Shown here: positions 28,001-34,529 of the stretch, one piece after another | How the letters are laid out: the number at the start of each line of letters is the position of its first letter | How positions within the stretch are numbered: position 1 is the first letter of the stretch | NCBI RefSeq assembly: GCF_900582195.1 | Contig: NZ_UTHA01000221.1 | Location: forward strand, 87,915-151,914 | DNA from: Pseudomonas viridiflava | GTDB lineage: Bacteria > Pseudomonadota > Gammaproteobacteria > Pseudomonadales > Pseudomonadaceae | Direction of reading: 5' to 3' | DNA: 64,000 nt | The notes under the pieces: model-generated | Databases searched by the model: none | The model's input: the letters and a program-made list of their open reading frames with translations, nothing else | What the model was told of the DNA's origin: nothing | Program-made: the position numbers and the translations under genes

Positions 28001-29001
28001 AATGGCTGCTGCGTTACCCGGACATCGGTCTGGTCAACGCTTACGGCCCGGCGGAATGCTCGGACGACGTGGCGTTCTTCCGCGTCGACATGGCCTCGAC
28101 GCGCGGCAGTTACTTGCCGATCGGTACGCCGACCGACAACAACTTGCTCTATCTGGTCGACGGCGCGCTGGAACTGGTGCCGCTGGGCGCGGTAGGTGAG
28201 TTGTGTGTAGCGGGGACGGGCGTCGGTCGCGGGTATGTCAGCGATCCGCTGCGCACCGCGCCAGTGTTTGTGCCGAACCCGTTCGGCGCGCCGGGCGAAC
28301 GTCTGTATCGCACCGGTGACCTGGCGCGGCGCCGCAGCGACGGTGTGCTGGAGTACGTTGGCCGGGTAGACCATCAGGTGAAGATTCGCGGTTATCGCAT
28401 CGAACTGGGTGAAATCGAAGCGCGCCTGCATGAACAACCGGAAGTGCGCGATGGCGCGGTCAGCGTGCAGGAAGGCGTCAACGGCAAACACTTGGTCGGC
28501 TATCTGGTGGCGGCCGATTCGGCACTCAATCCAAGCGAACGTCTGGAGCGGATCAAGCAGCGCCTGCGCGCCGAACTGCCGGAATACATGGTGCCGCTGC
28601 ACTGGTTGTGGCTAGAGCGGATGCCGTTGAACGCCAATGGCAAACTGGATCGCAAAGCCTTGCCGGCGCTGGAGATCGGTCAGTTGCAGAGCCAGGATTA
28701 CCTGGCCCCGCGCAATGATCTCGAGCAGACGCTGGCGGAAATCTGGGCCGAGGTGCTGAAGGTCGAGCAGGTCGGTGTGCGCGACAACTTCTTCGAGCTG
28801 GGCGGGCATTCGTTGCTGGCCACGCAGATCGCCTCGCGGGTGCAGAAAACCCTGCAACGTGATGTGCCGCTGCGGGCGATGTTCGAGTGCAGCACGGTTG
28901 AGGAACTGGCTGAGTACATCGATGGACTGGCGGCGAGTGATATCACCGAGGAGAAGGTTGATCGGTTGAATGATTTGATGGCGGAGCTGGAGGGCCTCTA
29001 G
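16003..29001 (+). CDS. pvdL: Pyoverdine chromophore NRPS PvdL
   Basis: A 4332-residue cytoplasmic synthetase that starts pyoverdine assembly. Order: acyl-AMP ligase (1-580, QYTSGSTALPKGV) and carrier with Ser611; C (HHIIADGW), A and T (Ser1666) for L-Glu; C (HHIVTEGW), A, T (GGDS, Ser2737) and epimerase (HHLVVDGVSW) for D-Tyr; C (YPLTPMQEGMLLHT; NHHILIDAW), A and T (Ser4270) for L-Dab. There is no thioesterase, so the fatty-acyl tripeptide passes to the next NRPS. The last A domain reads D-I-W-E-L-T-A-D-D at the specificity positions, the Dab code. AGGAAA precedes ATG 16003. Known work has PvdL load myristate, later removed by PvdQ. PvdH supplies Dab. Confidence 0.97.
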   Translation: MTDAFELPSTLVQALQRRAALTPDQLALRFLAESEEQAVVLSYRELDERARTIAAALQAEAAFGDRAVLLFPSGPDYVAAFFGCLYAGVIAVPAYPPESARRHHQERLLSIVADAEPRLLLTSADLRDALQQIEGAPPLLCVDTLDNSLADQWVEPVLPQDHIAFLQYTSGSTALPKGVQVSHGNLVANELLIRHGFGIDVNPDDVIVSWLPLYHDMGLIGGLLQPIFSGVPCILMSPAYFLGRPLRWLEAISEYGGTISGGPDFAYRLCSERVSESALERLDLSRWRVAYSGSEPIRLDTLERFAEKFAASGFSADNFMASYGLAEATLFVAGTPRGTGIPALRVDDQALAQNRAEPGEGSPIMSCGISQPEHAVLIVEPNSLEELADNAVGEVWAAGPSIALGYWRNPEASAKTFVQHAGRTWLRTGDLGFMRAGELFITGRLKDMLIVRGHNLYPQDIERTVENQVEVVRKGRVAAFAVNQDGEEGIGIAAEISRSVQKILPPEALIKAIRQAVAEAYQQAPSVVVLLNPGALPKTSSGKLQRSACRNRLADGSLDSYAVFPTTASESQEAITSASELEALIAKIWAEQLNVKQVNADDHFFLLGGNSIAATQVIARVREELALELNLRLLFEAPTLSAFAAAVAQQQQDGGSAQGAITALSRSEPMPQSLAQNRLWITWQLDPQSSAYNIPGALRLRGELDEDALRASFQQLIERHESLRTRFFERDGVALQQIDATAEFNLQLIDISDLPAHEREARALQIREDEARTQFDLEKGPLLWVTLVRLDDEDHQLLVTMHHIIADGWSLNVLIDEFSRLYAAASQGTTVSLTPLPTQYADYGNWQRQWLAQGEGERQLAYWKAQLGEEHPALELATDYPRSAKKIHSAARHTVRLGASLSDAIRNTAQAHQSTPFMLLLSALQSLLHRYSGQRDIRIGVPNANRPRLETQGLIGFFINTQVLRAKIDSRLSFVALLAQTRNAALGAQANQDLPFEQLLEAFPQAREQGLFQVMFNHQQRDLSALKRLPGLLAEELPWHSREAKFDLQLHSEEDRNGRLTLSFDYASELFDATTIERLAEHFSNLLRDVCEHPEHAIGDLQLLTVGEHDQQKNWGVAPCTPAQQWLPELLNEQARQTPERTALVWEGGSLDFAELHTQANRLAHYLRDKGVGPDVCVAIAAERSPQLLIGLLAIIKAGGAYVPLDPDYPTDRLAYMLSDSGVELLLTQTELLERLPASDGVSVIAMDALHLENWPSQAPGLHLHGDNLAYVIYTSGSTGQPKGVGNTHAALAERLQWMQSAYALNETDVLMQKAPISFDVSVWECFWPLITGARLLIAGPGEHRDPHRIAQLVQTYGVTTLHFVPPLLSLFIDEPLSAECTSLRRLFSGGEALPAELRNRVLAQLPAVQLHNRYGPTETAINVTHWHCTTADGERSPIGRPLGNVICRVLDADLNPAPAGMPGELCISGIGLARGYLGRPSLTAERFVVDPLGEQGARLYRTGDRARWTADGVIEYLGRLDQQVKLRGFRVEPEEIEARLLAQDGVAQAVVLVRETAAGAQLIGYFTATDASENPDEQSARLKAALAAELPEYMVPAQLMRLDEMPLSPSGKLDRRALPEPQWQVREHVEPVTELQQQIAAIWREVLGLTQVGLRDDFFALGGHSLLATQIISRSRQACDVELPLRALFEHSELGDFAEQIRLIQASGRTNKQPPIDKVDRSKSVPLSYSQQRMWFLWQMEPDSPAYNVGGMARLRGVLHVERFEAALQALILRHETLRTTFPSVDGVARQQVHAETGVRMGWKDFSRFAADVREQKVQQLADEEAHLPFDLETGPLLRACLVKTAEQEHYFVLTLHHIVTEGWAMDIFARELSALYEAFVDDRDSPLQPLPVQYLDYSVWQRNWLESGERQRQLDYWTAQLGREHPLLELPGDRPRPPVQSHQGELFRFDLSDDLAARVRAFNAQNGLTLFMTMTAALATLLYRYSGQTDLRIGAPVANRIRPESEGLIGAFLNTQVLRCQLDGMMSVGELFEQVRHTVIEGQSHQDLPFDHLVEALQPPRSAAYNPLFQVMCNVQRWEFQQSRMLAGMTVEYLANDARATKFDLNLEVTDLDHRLGCCLTYSTDLFDEPTIARMARHWRNLLEALIADPQQRLSELPLLDQPEQQQLLDNLGIEPGEHRLDQCIHHLFGEQALARKDAPALTFAGQTLSYAELDARANRLAWALRERGVGPQVRVGLALERSLEMVIGLLAILKAGGAYVPLDPEYPLDRLHYMIEDSRIGLLLSDRAMFNALGDLPPSVARWCLEEDSAALAAYPATELPFISLPQHQAYLIYTSGSTGKPKGVVVSHGEIAMHCQAVIERFGMRPDDCELHFYSINFDAATERLLVPLLSGAQVVLRAQGQWDAEDICGLIRTHKVNVLGFTPSYGSQLAQFLSTQNEILPVRMIITGGEALTGEHLQRIRAALKPAMFFNAYGPTETVVMPLASLAPEVLEEGAGSVPIGSVIGARVAYILDADLALVPQGATGELFVGGAGLAQAYHDRPGITAERFVADPFATDGGRMYRTGDLVRQRADGLVEYLGRIDHQVKIRGFRIELGEIETRLLDHDSIREAVVLALDAPSGKQLVGYLVTEVAEQNEARQAELRDALKVHLKAQLPDYMVPTHLILLASMPLTANGKLDRRALPAPDPELNRQDYVAPSNDMEQTLAQIWCEVLNVEQVGLNDNFFELGGDSILSIQVVSRARQQGIHFSPRDLFQHQTVQTLAAVASRTEQVTAEQGLVAGESALTPIQHWFFDTEIPERQHWNQALLLEPTVAMEPHRLEQALLAVIEQHDALRLRFTEANAEWQATHQPVSDVAVLWQVRVASMDKCEALFADAQRSLNLAQGPLLRALLVDGPEGQQRLFIAIHHLVVDGVSWRVLLDDLQTVYRQLDAEQAVKLPAKTSAFKDWTARLQAYAGSESLREELDWWQTQLAGPSADLPCENPQGGQQNRHAQTVSVRLDAEYTRQLLQQAPSVYRTQVNDLLLTALARVLCRWSGQPSALIQLEGHGRETLFDEIDLTRTVGWFTSAYPLRLTPHNIEEAAGQGASIKAIKEQLRAVPHKGLGYGVLRYLADDLSQRSMAALPQAPVTFNYLGQFDQSFGSDALFRPLDEPVGAAHDPHAPLPNELSIDSQVYGGELLLRWTFSGERYEAQTINDLADAYLGELQSLIAHCLQDEAGGLTPSDFPLARLTQAQLDALPVPAAHIEDVYPLTPMQEGMLLHTLLEPGTGLYYMQDRYRINSELDPERFAQAWQAVIARHEALRASFCWNVGEDMLQVIHAPGRTPIEYLDWSAIAEIEQEPQLQALLKSEREAGFDLLNQAPFHLRLIKVGAARYWFMMSNHHILIDAWCRSLLMNDFFEIYTALGEGREAQLAVPPRYRDYIGWLQRQSLADARQWWQQNLRGFERTTPIPSDRPFLREHAGESGGMIVGDRYTRLNVEDGARLRELAQAHQLTINTFAQAAWALVLRRMSGDRDVLFGVTVAGRPVDMPEMQRTVGLFINSIALRVQMPADDERSSVRQWLSGLLDNNMQLREYEYLPLVNIQEQSELPKGQPLFDSLFVFENAPVEVSVLDRAQSLNATSDSGRTHTNFPLTAVCYPGDDLGLHLSYDQRYFDESTIERMLGEFKRLLLALVDGFHGDMADLPLLGVEEQDFLLHGCNQSAHEYPLEQSYVALFEAQVAAHPQRIAATCLDQRQSYAELNQIANRLGHALVAAGVQMDQPVALLAERNLDLLGMIIGSFKAGAGYLPLDPGLPSQRLQRIIELSRTPVLVCSKACLEQAQTLLDEFSCANRPRLLVWEEIQAAATSAQNPGIYSGPDNLAYVIYTSGSTGLPKGVMVEQRGMLNNQLSKVPYLNLSDADVIAQTASQSFDISVWQFLAAPLFGARVDIVPNTIAHDPQGLLVHVQAQGITVLESVPSLIQGMLATDRLSLDGLRWMLPTGEAMPPELAHQWLLRYPDIGLVNAYGPAECSDDVAFFRVDMASTRGSYLPIGTPTDNNLLYLVDGALELVPLGAVGELCVAGTGVGRGYVSDPLRTAPVFVPNPFGAPGERLYRTGDLARRRSDGVLEYVGRVDHQVKIRGYRIELGEIEARLHEQPEVRDGAVSVQEGVNGKHLVGYLVAADSALNPSERLERIKQRLRAELPEYMVPLHWLWLERMPLNANGKLDRKALPALEIGQLQSQDYLAPRNDLEQTLAEIWAEVLKVEQVGVRDNFFELGGHSLLATQIASRVQKTLQRDVPLRAMFECSTVEELAEYIDGLAASDITEEKVDRLNDLMAELEGL

Positions 29002-29024
29002 TTTTTTAGCGCCTGCATTGGCCG

Positions 29025-29099
29025 CTTCGCGAGCAGGCTCGCTCCCACACTTGGTACTGTGTACGCAGAACCAATGTGGGCGCGAGCCTGCTCGCGAAA
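29025..29099. repeat. REPIN downstream of pvdL
   Basis: Inverted REP doublet 24 nt after pvdL, followed by the pvdL terminator. One arm reads GGGCGCGAG rather than GGGAGCGAG. Confidence 0.85.
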
Positions 29100-29141
29100 G
29101 GGCCGGGACAATCGCGTACATTTCCAGGGTTGACGACCAGC

Positions 29142-29174
29142 AACCGGCAGCTCAGTCTGCCGGTTCTCTTTTTT
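29142..29174 (+). terminator. Intrinsic terminator of pvdL
   Basis: AACCGGCAG, a 6-nt loop, CTGCCGGTT, then CTCTTTTTT. It ends 17 nt before the next gene, so the hydrolase either has its own promoter or depends on read-through. Confidence 0.85.
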
Positions 29175-29190
29175 GTCGCGGGGGTGGTCG

Positions 29191-30015
29191 ATGCCATTTT
29201 TCACGGTGGACGGACAAGCGCTGCATTACATTGATCAAGGCACCGGTCCGGCGGTTTTGCTGGCCGGCAGCTATCTGTGGGATCAGGCCATGTGGGCGCC
29301 GCAGATCGCCGCGTTGTCACCGCACTATCGGGTGATTGCCCTGGATCTTTGGGGCCATGGCGAATCGGGCCGGTTGCCTGAAGGCACGACGTCCCTGAAT
29401 GATATCGCCCGTCAGGCGCAAGCCCTGCTCGATCATCTGGATATCGACCGTGTCACCCTGGTTGGCCTGTCGGTCGGTGGCATGTGGGGCGTGCGTCTGG
29501 CGCTGTCGGTTCCGCAGCGGGTCAATGGTCTGGTGCTGATGGACACCTACGTCGGTGTCGAGCCTGAGCCGACCCGCCAGTACTACTTCTCACTGTTTAA
29601 ACAGATCGAAGAAAGCGGCGAAATCTCCGAGCAGTTGCTCGATATCGTCGTGCCGATTTTCTTCCGCCCGGGCATCGATCCGCAGTCGACGCTGTATCAG
29701 GATTTCCGCGCGAAACTGGCGGCGTATTCGTCGGATCGACTGCGTGAAAGCATCGTACCGATGGGGCGTATCACCTTTGGCCGGGATGACTTGTTATCAC
29801 GGCTGGGCGAATTGAATGCAGCGTCCACGCTGGTGCTGTGTGGCGATCAGGACAAGCCGCGACCACCGTCGGAAGCAAAGGAAATGGCGGAGTTGATCGG
29901 TTGCCCGTGGGTGCTGGTGCCGGAGGCGGGGCATATCTCCAATCTGGAGAATCCGCAGTTTGTCACCGAGGCGTTGCTTACCTTCCTCAGCGAGCGCAAC
30001 CGACACACCGAATAG
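29191..30015 (+). CDS. Alpha/beta hydrolase
   Basis: A 274-residue alpha/beta hydrolase starting MPFFTVDGQALHY. It shows the oxyanion region AGSYLWDQAMW, LDLWGHGES, the nucleophile elbow GLSVGGMWG (Ser), Asp near LVLCGDQDKPRPP and the catalytic His in EAGHISNLENP. The family includes esterases and 3-oxoadipate enol-lactonase-like enzymes; substrate unknown. ATG 29191 was chosen because the TTG 18 nt upstream lies inside the pvdL terminator T tract. Hydrolases beside pvdL occur in other fluorescent pseudomonads, but a pyoverdine role is only inference. Confidence 0.82.
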   Translation: MPFFTVDGQALHYIDQGTGPAVLLAGSYLWDQAMWAPQIAALSPHYRVIALDLWGHGESGRLPEGTTSLNDIARQAQALLDHLDIDRVTLVGLSVGGMWGVRLALSVPQRVNGLVLMDTYVGVEPEPTRQYYFSLFKQIEESGEISEQLLDIVVPIFFRPGIDPQSTLYQDFRAKLAAYSSDRLRESIVPMGRITFGRDDLLSRLGELNAASTLVLCGDQDKPRPPSEAKEMAELIGCPWVLVPEAGHISNLENPQFVTEALLTFLSERNRHTE

Positions 30016-30040
30016 TCGTTCTTCGTCGGAACGCCGCCCG

Positions 30041-30110
30041 GAGACAAGCTCGCTCCCACATTTGGTTTTGTGTACGTAGAGCCAATGTGGGAGCGAGCTT
30101 GCTCGCGAAG
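30041..30110. repeat. REPIN between hydrolase and dsbG
   Basis: Inverted REP doublet between two convergent genes; the left arm is truncated (starts GACAAGCTCGCTCCC). Confidence 0.82.
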
Positions 30111-30140
30111 AGGCCAGATCAGGCAATAAAGACTGAAAGA

Positions 30141-30911
30141 TTATTTCGGTCCAAGAATTTTCACCAACTTGTCCGGCGAAGGCGCGCCTTGCTGCTGTTG
30201 CAGTTCACCCTTGTCATCCATATAGAAGATCGCCGGCGTCGCCTGTAAATCCAGGTCTTCCATCAACTGCATGTTCGCCGCCAGTTTGCTCTGCACGGCC
30301 ACCGGAATATCTTTCAAGGCTTTCAGCGAGCTGCTTTTGCCAGCCTTTTCATGATCTTCCAATGCCTTGGCCGGATCCTTCGCGGCCAGCAACGCGGCCG
30401 ATTTGCCCGGGCTGTCCTCACGAATGATGCCGACCATGATGTGCCGCAACTGCACCTTGCCAGCCTTGACCCATGGCCGCGCCTGTTCCCAGAACATGTT
30501 GCAGTACGGACAGTTCGGGTCGCTGAACAGGTACACGGTACGCGGTGCATCCTTGTTGCCGTCCTGAATCCAGTTGCTCGCCTCGAACTTGGCCCAGACT
30601 TCCTTGGCCATCGGCGCGTACACCAGTTTTTGCAGGGGCTCGCTGCTCAGGTCTTTGCCATCGGCGTTGTACATATTGCCGAGAATGACGTGTTTGCCAT
30701 CCGGGGTCAGGTACAGCGCCATGCCCCGGTTCTGATATTGCGCCGCATAGCCGCGCAAGCCATCAGGGGCGTCGAACTGGCCGACGATTTTCGCGCCTTT
30801 GGCTTCGATCTGCTTGATCGCCGCAGGCAATTCTTCAGCGGCCTGCACCGACGGCAAGTGCAGCAGGGCGCTGCCCAGAGTCAGCGTCAGCAGGTGGCGG
30901 AGGCGGGGCAT
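30141..30911 (-). CDS. dsbG: Thiol:disulfide interchange protein DsbG
   Basis: A 256-residue periplasmic protein with signal peptide (about 1-24, cleavage after VQA), a DsbC/DsbG dimerisation domain (25-100) and a thioredoxin fold with active site C134-P-Y-C137 (LFSDPNCPYCNMF). The cis-Pro loop is ATPAIFYMD. DsbG reduces sulfenylated or mispaired cysteines and is kept reduced by DsbD. It overlaps the end of the upstream tlpA-like gene by 25 nt, so translation is coupled. Gene order matches PA2476-PA2478 of P. aeruginosa. Confidence 0.92.
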   Translation of the reverse strand: MPRLRHLLTLTLGSALLHLPSVQAAEELPAAIKQIEAKGAKIVGQFDAPDGLRGYAAQYQNRGMALYLTPDGKHVILGNMYNADGKDLSSEPLQKLVYAPMAKEVWAKFEASNWIQDGNKDAPRTVYLFSDPNCPYCNMFWEQARPWVKAGKVQLRHIMVGIIREDSPGKSAALLAAKDPAKALEDHEKAGKSSSLKALKDIPVAVQSKLAANMQLMEDLDLQATPAIFYMDDKGELQQQQGAPSPDKLVKILGPK

Positions 30912-31768
30912 GGCAGTTTCCTTGCAGAGGTGGCCGGTGCAGTGGCCGGGTTCGAATTCAGGGTCGGCGTGGCGAAGTTTTCCAGCGCGCGCGCCAGGCT
31001 GGCGTTGGACAGCTCGCCCAGGTGGCTGGTCAGCAGTCGACCGTCAGGGCTATAGAACAGCGTAGTTGGCAAGGCCATGGAACCGACGGCCTGACCCAGC
31101 CGACCACTGCGGTCGAACAGCACATTGTTGAGGCTCAGGCCCTGGGTTTCGAGAAACGTCGCCACGCTTTGCATGCTTTCGGCCTGATTGACGAACAGGA
31201 AGGTCAGGTCCGGGCGTTGTTGCTGGGCATTCTCCAGGACTGGCATTTCGCGCCGACACGGCGGACACCAGGTCGCCCACAGATTGATCACCAGCGGGCC
31301 GCCCTGATAATCGCTGAGCTGGATGGTTTCTCCGGCCGCGTTGCGCAAGGAGATGTCCGGCAGTCGGGTGCCTTGTTCATAGATGTTCAACGACAGCGTC
31401 GCCAACAGCCAGAACGCCACACCGCTGGCCACACCAAAACCCAGCGGACGCCGCAGACCCGGACGACGCCAGCCGCGATACAGCGCCGCGAGCAACAGCA
31501 CGATCACCCCCGGCCAGGCGAGGAAACCGCCGTCACGCAAATCGATGATCTGCCACGGGTCATTGCGATAGTGCGACCAGTACAGCAGCACAAAGGCACT
31601 CCGTGCCGCGAGCATGCCTAGCAGAAACAGGCTGAACAACGCCGACTCGGGGTTATCGCCACCACGCTTGGCCACCCGCCAGCCGACAAAGGTCGCCAGC
31701 GCCAGGGCACTGATCAGCAGCAGGTGGTTAAGCGCGATGGCAAAGGTGCCGAGGGTTAGCGTCAGCAT
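30887..31768 (-). CDS. Membrane-anchored TlpA/DsbE-like thioredoxin
   Basis: A 293-residue protein with four N-terminal membrane segments (about residues 5-125, in the style of a prolipoprotein diacylglyceryl transferase fragment) and a periplasmic TlpA/ResA-like thioredoxin domain with active site WATWCPPCRREMP. The C-terminal 25 residues are low-complexity and overlap dsbG. It is the counterpart of PA2477, called dsbE in P. aeruginosa work. It probably passes electrons from DsbD to periplasmic targets. Its ATG shares one base with the dsbD stop (TAATG). Confidence 0.85.
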   Translation of the reverse strand: MLTLTLGTFAIALNHLLLISALALATFVGWRVAKRGGDNPESALFSLFLLGMLAARSAFVLLYWSHYRNDPWQIIDLRDGGFLAWPGVIVLLLAALYRGWRRPGLRRPLGFGVASGVAFWLLATLSLNIYEQGTRLPDISLRNAAGETIQLSDYQGGPLVINLWATWCPPCRREMPVLENAQQQRPDLTFLFVNQAESMQSVATFLETQGLSLNNVLFDRSGRLGQAVGSMALPTTLFYSPDGRLLTSHLGELSNASLARALENFATPTLNSNPATAPATSARKLPCPASATC

Positions 31769-33501
31769 TAATTGGCGTCCCGGGTGGTGGCCCAGCGTTG
31801 CAGGAACGTCTCGGCATCGACTTCACCGGTAATGCGCTGGCTGCGGCGTTCTTCGCCGTCGCTACCGATCCAGATGAACGTCGGTGGCCCCGGCACTTTA
31901 TAGCGGCTGAGCAGTTCACGGCTGGCGGCATTATCGGCAGTCACATCGAGCCGCAGCAGGCGTACATCACTCAACGCCTGCATGACCTTGTCCTTGCCGA
32001 ACACCTGCTTCTCCATGACTTTGCAGGACACGCACCAGTCGGCGTAGTAATCGAGCAGCACCCACTGGCCTTGAGCCTTGGCGGCATCGAGTTCGCGTTG
32101 CAGCGCCGCCGGTTCCTTGATCGTGATGAACGCATCGTGAGCCGATGGCGCCGCCGTACTGGCGCGGCCGGCACTGTAGACCTGCAACGGCTGATACGGA
32201 TCATCGCTGCCGCCCGCCGCACCAATCACCAGCAAACTGCCCCACAGCCCGAGTAACAGCGAGGTTGCGCCGAACAACTGGGCAACGCGGCCATAACCTT
32301 CGGACTGTTTCCAGGCGCAGAACGCGGCGATCAACAGCAGTGCGCCGCACAGGCCCAGCCACAACGAAGCGTCCAGTACCGGGCGCAACATCAACAGCGC
32401 GGTGGCAAGGAAGAGGAAACCGAACACACCTTTGAGCAGGTTCATCCAGGCGCCGGGTTTGGGCAGGAAGCGATTGCCCACGGTGACCAGCAACAGCAAC
32501 GGCACACCGATGCCAATACCCAGCGAGAACAGGATCAAGCCACCGTGCAGCGCGTTGCCGCTCTGCGCGATATATAGCAAAGCACCGGCCAGCGGCGCGG
32601 TCATGCACGGGCCGACCAGCAGACCGGACAACGCGCCGAGTACTCCGGCGCCGATCAGGCTGCCACCGCTGCGACTGCGCGATGCGTGTTCCAGGCGATC
32701 ACGCAGGGCCACCGGCAATTGCAGTTCAAAGAATCCGAACATGGGCAAGGCCAACACCACGAAGATCGCGGCAAACGTGCCGAGCAGCCACGGATTCTGC
32801 AACCACGCTTGCAGGTTCGCGCCGAGCAGCGCGGCAATCACGCCCATCGCCGCATACACCAGCGCCATGCAGATCACATAACTGCCGGCCAGCGCGAATC
32901 CGCGACGCGGGGTGGCACCACTACCCACCACCATGCCGGCCAGAATCGGCAGCATCGGCAACGTGCAAGGCGTGAAGGCGAGCAACAGACCGAGACCAAA
33001 AAACACCAGCAAGCTCCAGCCCAGCGCGCGTTGCTGCAGGCTGCTGGCCAAAGCCTGATCCGGCGCTTCAACGCTGGCCGCCACCGCCGCTTTGCCGCCC
33101 AGATCAATGACCCGGGTCTGTGGTGGATAGCACAGACCGGCATCGGCACAACCCTGATAGCTGACCTTGATCTGACCTGTGGCGGTCGCCGGGATTTTCA
33201 CTTCCAGCCCTTGGCGATAGACCGGTTGTTCCCCGAAGAACTCGTCGCTGTGGGATTCGCCTTCAGGCAGTGTTGGCTGCTGTGCTGCGCTCAGTCCGTC
33301 GAATTTCAGGCGTTTCTGATACAGGTAATAACCGTCGGTGATTTGCCAGAACAGCTGGGTTTCACCGGATTCCAGACGTTCGGAGGTGAGCACGAACGCC
33401 TTGTCGACGGGCAGAAACTCGGGTTTGGTATCAAACGGATTGTTCCCGGCCTGGGCCAGGCTGGAAATCAGCAGAGCAAACAAAAGAAAAAAATGACGCA
33501 T
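31768..33501 (-). CDS. dsbD: Thiol:disulfide interchange reductase DsbD
   Basis: A 577-residue protein with signal peptide (1-18), an N-terminal periplasmic immunoglobulin-like domain (YQGCADAGLCYPP carries its Cys pair), eight membrane segments (about 165-430; one Cys in FTPCTLPMLPILAGM and another in GLLVGPCMTAPLAG), and a C-terminal thioredoxin domain with YADWCVSCKVMEK. It moves electrons from cytosolic thioredoxin to the periplasm, here to the TlpA-like protein and DsbG encoded downstream. First gene of the three-gene operon. Confidence 0.93.
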   Translation of the reverse strand: MRHFFLLFALLISSLAQAGNNPFDTKPEFLPVDKAFVLTSERLESGETQLFWQITDGYYLYQKRLKFDGLSAAQQPTLPEGESHSDEFFGEQPVYRQGLEVKIPATATGQIKVSYQGCADAGLCYPPQTRVIDLGGKAAVAASVEAPDQALASSLQQRALGWSLLVFFGLGLLLAFTPCTLPMLPILAGMVVGSGATPRRGFALAGSYVICMALVYAAMGVIAALLGANLQAWLQNPWLLGTFAAIFVVLALPMFGFFELQLPVALRDRLEHASRSRSGGSLIGAGVLGALSGLLVGPCMTAPLAGALLYIAQSGNALHGGLILFSLGIGIGVPLLLLVTVGNRFLPKPGAWMNLLKGVFGFLFLATALLMLRPVLDASLWLGLCGALLLIAAFCAWKQSEGYGRVAQLFGATSLLLGLWGSLLVIGAAGGSDDPYQPLQVYSAGRASTAAPSAHDAFITIKEPAALQRELDAAKAQGQWVLLDYYADWCVSCKVMEKQVFGKDKVMQALSDVRLLRLDVTADNAASRELLSRYKVPGPPTFIWIGSDGEERRSQRITGEVDAETFLQRWATTRDAN

Positions 33502-33598
33502 GGAGGAGCCTTGTCCCTGTGCAAGTGAGGTGCAGAATGGGCGGCGGCGATTAACCGATAATTAACCCTATGCTACAAGGCTCTCCGGTTTCGGCCAA

Positions 33599-34291
33599 TC
33601 AGCCGCGCAGCAGTCCTGGCCAGTTCTGGTCATTGATGGTTTGCGGGCCGGAGACCAGACGGTCGGACTGAATGTTGTAAGTCAGGTATTGGTTGTCGGT
33701 CAGGAAAATGTACCAGTAGCTGTCGGCGAAAGTCCGGTCATTTTGCGCTGCCGTGATGATGCGGTCCTTGTACGGTTTCAGCGCGCCAAGTTGATAATCC
33801 CCGAAAGATTTGTAAGTCAGGGTCTTTGTCTTGTAGTTAAACGATAGATAGTGACCGTCGTTGAGGATGAACCTGAACAGAAACGGGTGACCGGTGAGCT
33901 GGAACCAGGTGCCGGCGATGATCTTGTCGAAGTAGGGCAATATCGGCTTCCAGATCGAATCGGAAACTTTGTAGAAGGCATCGACCTTGTCTTTGTCCTG
34001 GTTGTATTTACACACCACGGGTGTTGTTCCCTGATAGAAGAACAACCAGGCGATATCTTCATCGGACGAGGTGTTCCAGCCGAATGAAGTGGTTGTCAGT
34101 CCGAAACGCAAGTCTTTGGCATGGGGATCAAAGCTGTCCCAGCTACCGCCGACCGGTGCGGGATAGTTGGCGGGAACCTTATTGTCACCGAGATCGAAGC
34201 GGGAATAGGTGTCGCTGTCCTTGAAGAAAAAATAAATACGGTCAGGGCCGGAGCGCCAATCGATCGCGACGAAGTTTTTCAGATTAGGCAT
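33599..34291 (-). CDS. Hemopexin-repeat-like protein
   Basis: A 230-residue protein without a signal peptide. It shows four repeats of a hemopexin-blade pattern (hydrophobic-Tyr/Trp-x-Phe-Phe, then Tyr-x-x-Phe/Tyr and D/N-K): DRIYFFFKDSDTYSRFD, IAWLFFYQG..VVCKYN, FLFRFILNDGHYLSFNY and YWYIFLTDNQYLTYN. This suggests a four-bladed propeller that may bind metal, haem or protein. GC is about 52% by hand count, clearly below its neighbours, and the 5' side is AT-rich, which points to transfer. It is 97 nt downstream of the dsbD start, on the same strand and upstream of it. Lectin-like beta-propellers are the alternative. Function unknown. Confidence 0.7.
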   Translation of the reverse strand: MPNLKNFVAIDWRSGPDRIYFFFKDSDTYSRFDLGDNKVPANYPAPVGGSWDSFDPHAKDLRFGLTTTSFGWNTSSDEDIAWLFFYQGTTPVVCKYNQDKDKVDAFYKVSDSIWKPILPYFDKIIAGTWFQLTGHPFLFRFILNDGHYLSFNYKTKTLTYKSFGDYQLGALKPYKDRIITAAQNDRTFADSYWYIFLTDNQYLTYNIQSDRLVSGPQTINDQNWPGLLRG

Positions 34292-34529
34292 GTTTATTAA
34301 GTCCTTTTAAAGTTGTTGTTGGTTGCCAGTCGAAAACTAAATGATCGAAGGGTTATTCCATAGGGCGAAACTGTTTCTTTATTAGTGGGAAAGTTTCAGC
34401 ACCGGGTGAGTCCCCGCGTCAGGTGGCGCCCCGATGTTTTTACCCGGCTTTCCGTAAACGCCGGTGACGGCCATAATTGCCGCTTAATCCTCGCCTGCTT
34501 CACTCGCCTTTTTTATCCACGGAGCACCC

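Noticed and set aside
19750..28602. Very long open frames on the minus strand opposite pvdL (over 1000 and 1700 codons)
   Set aside because: They mirror the biased codon use of pvdL in high-GC DNA, have no recognisable domains and no ribosome sites, and the plus strand encodes an unmistakable NRPS across the same span.
29173..29190. Upstream TTG start for the alpha/beta hydrolase
   Set aside because: It lies in the T tract of the pvdL terminator and would make an extension unlike the family.
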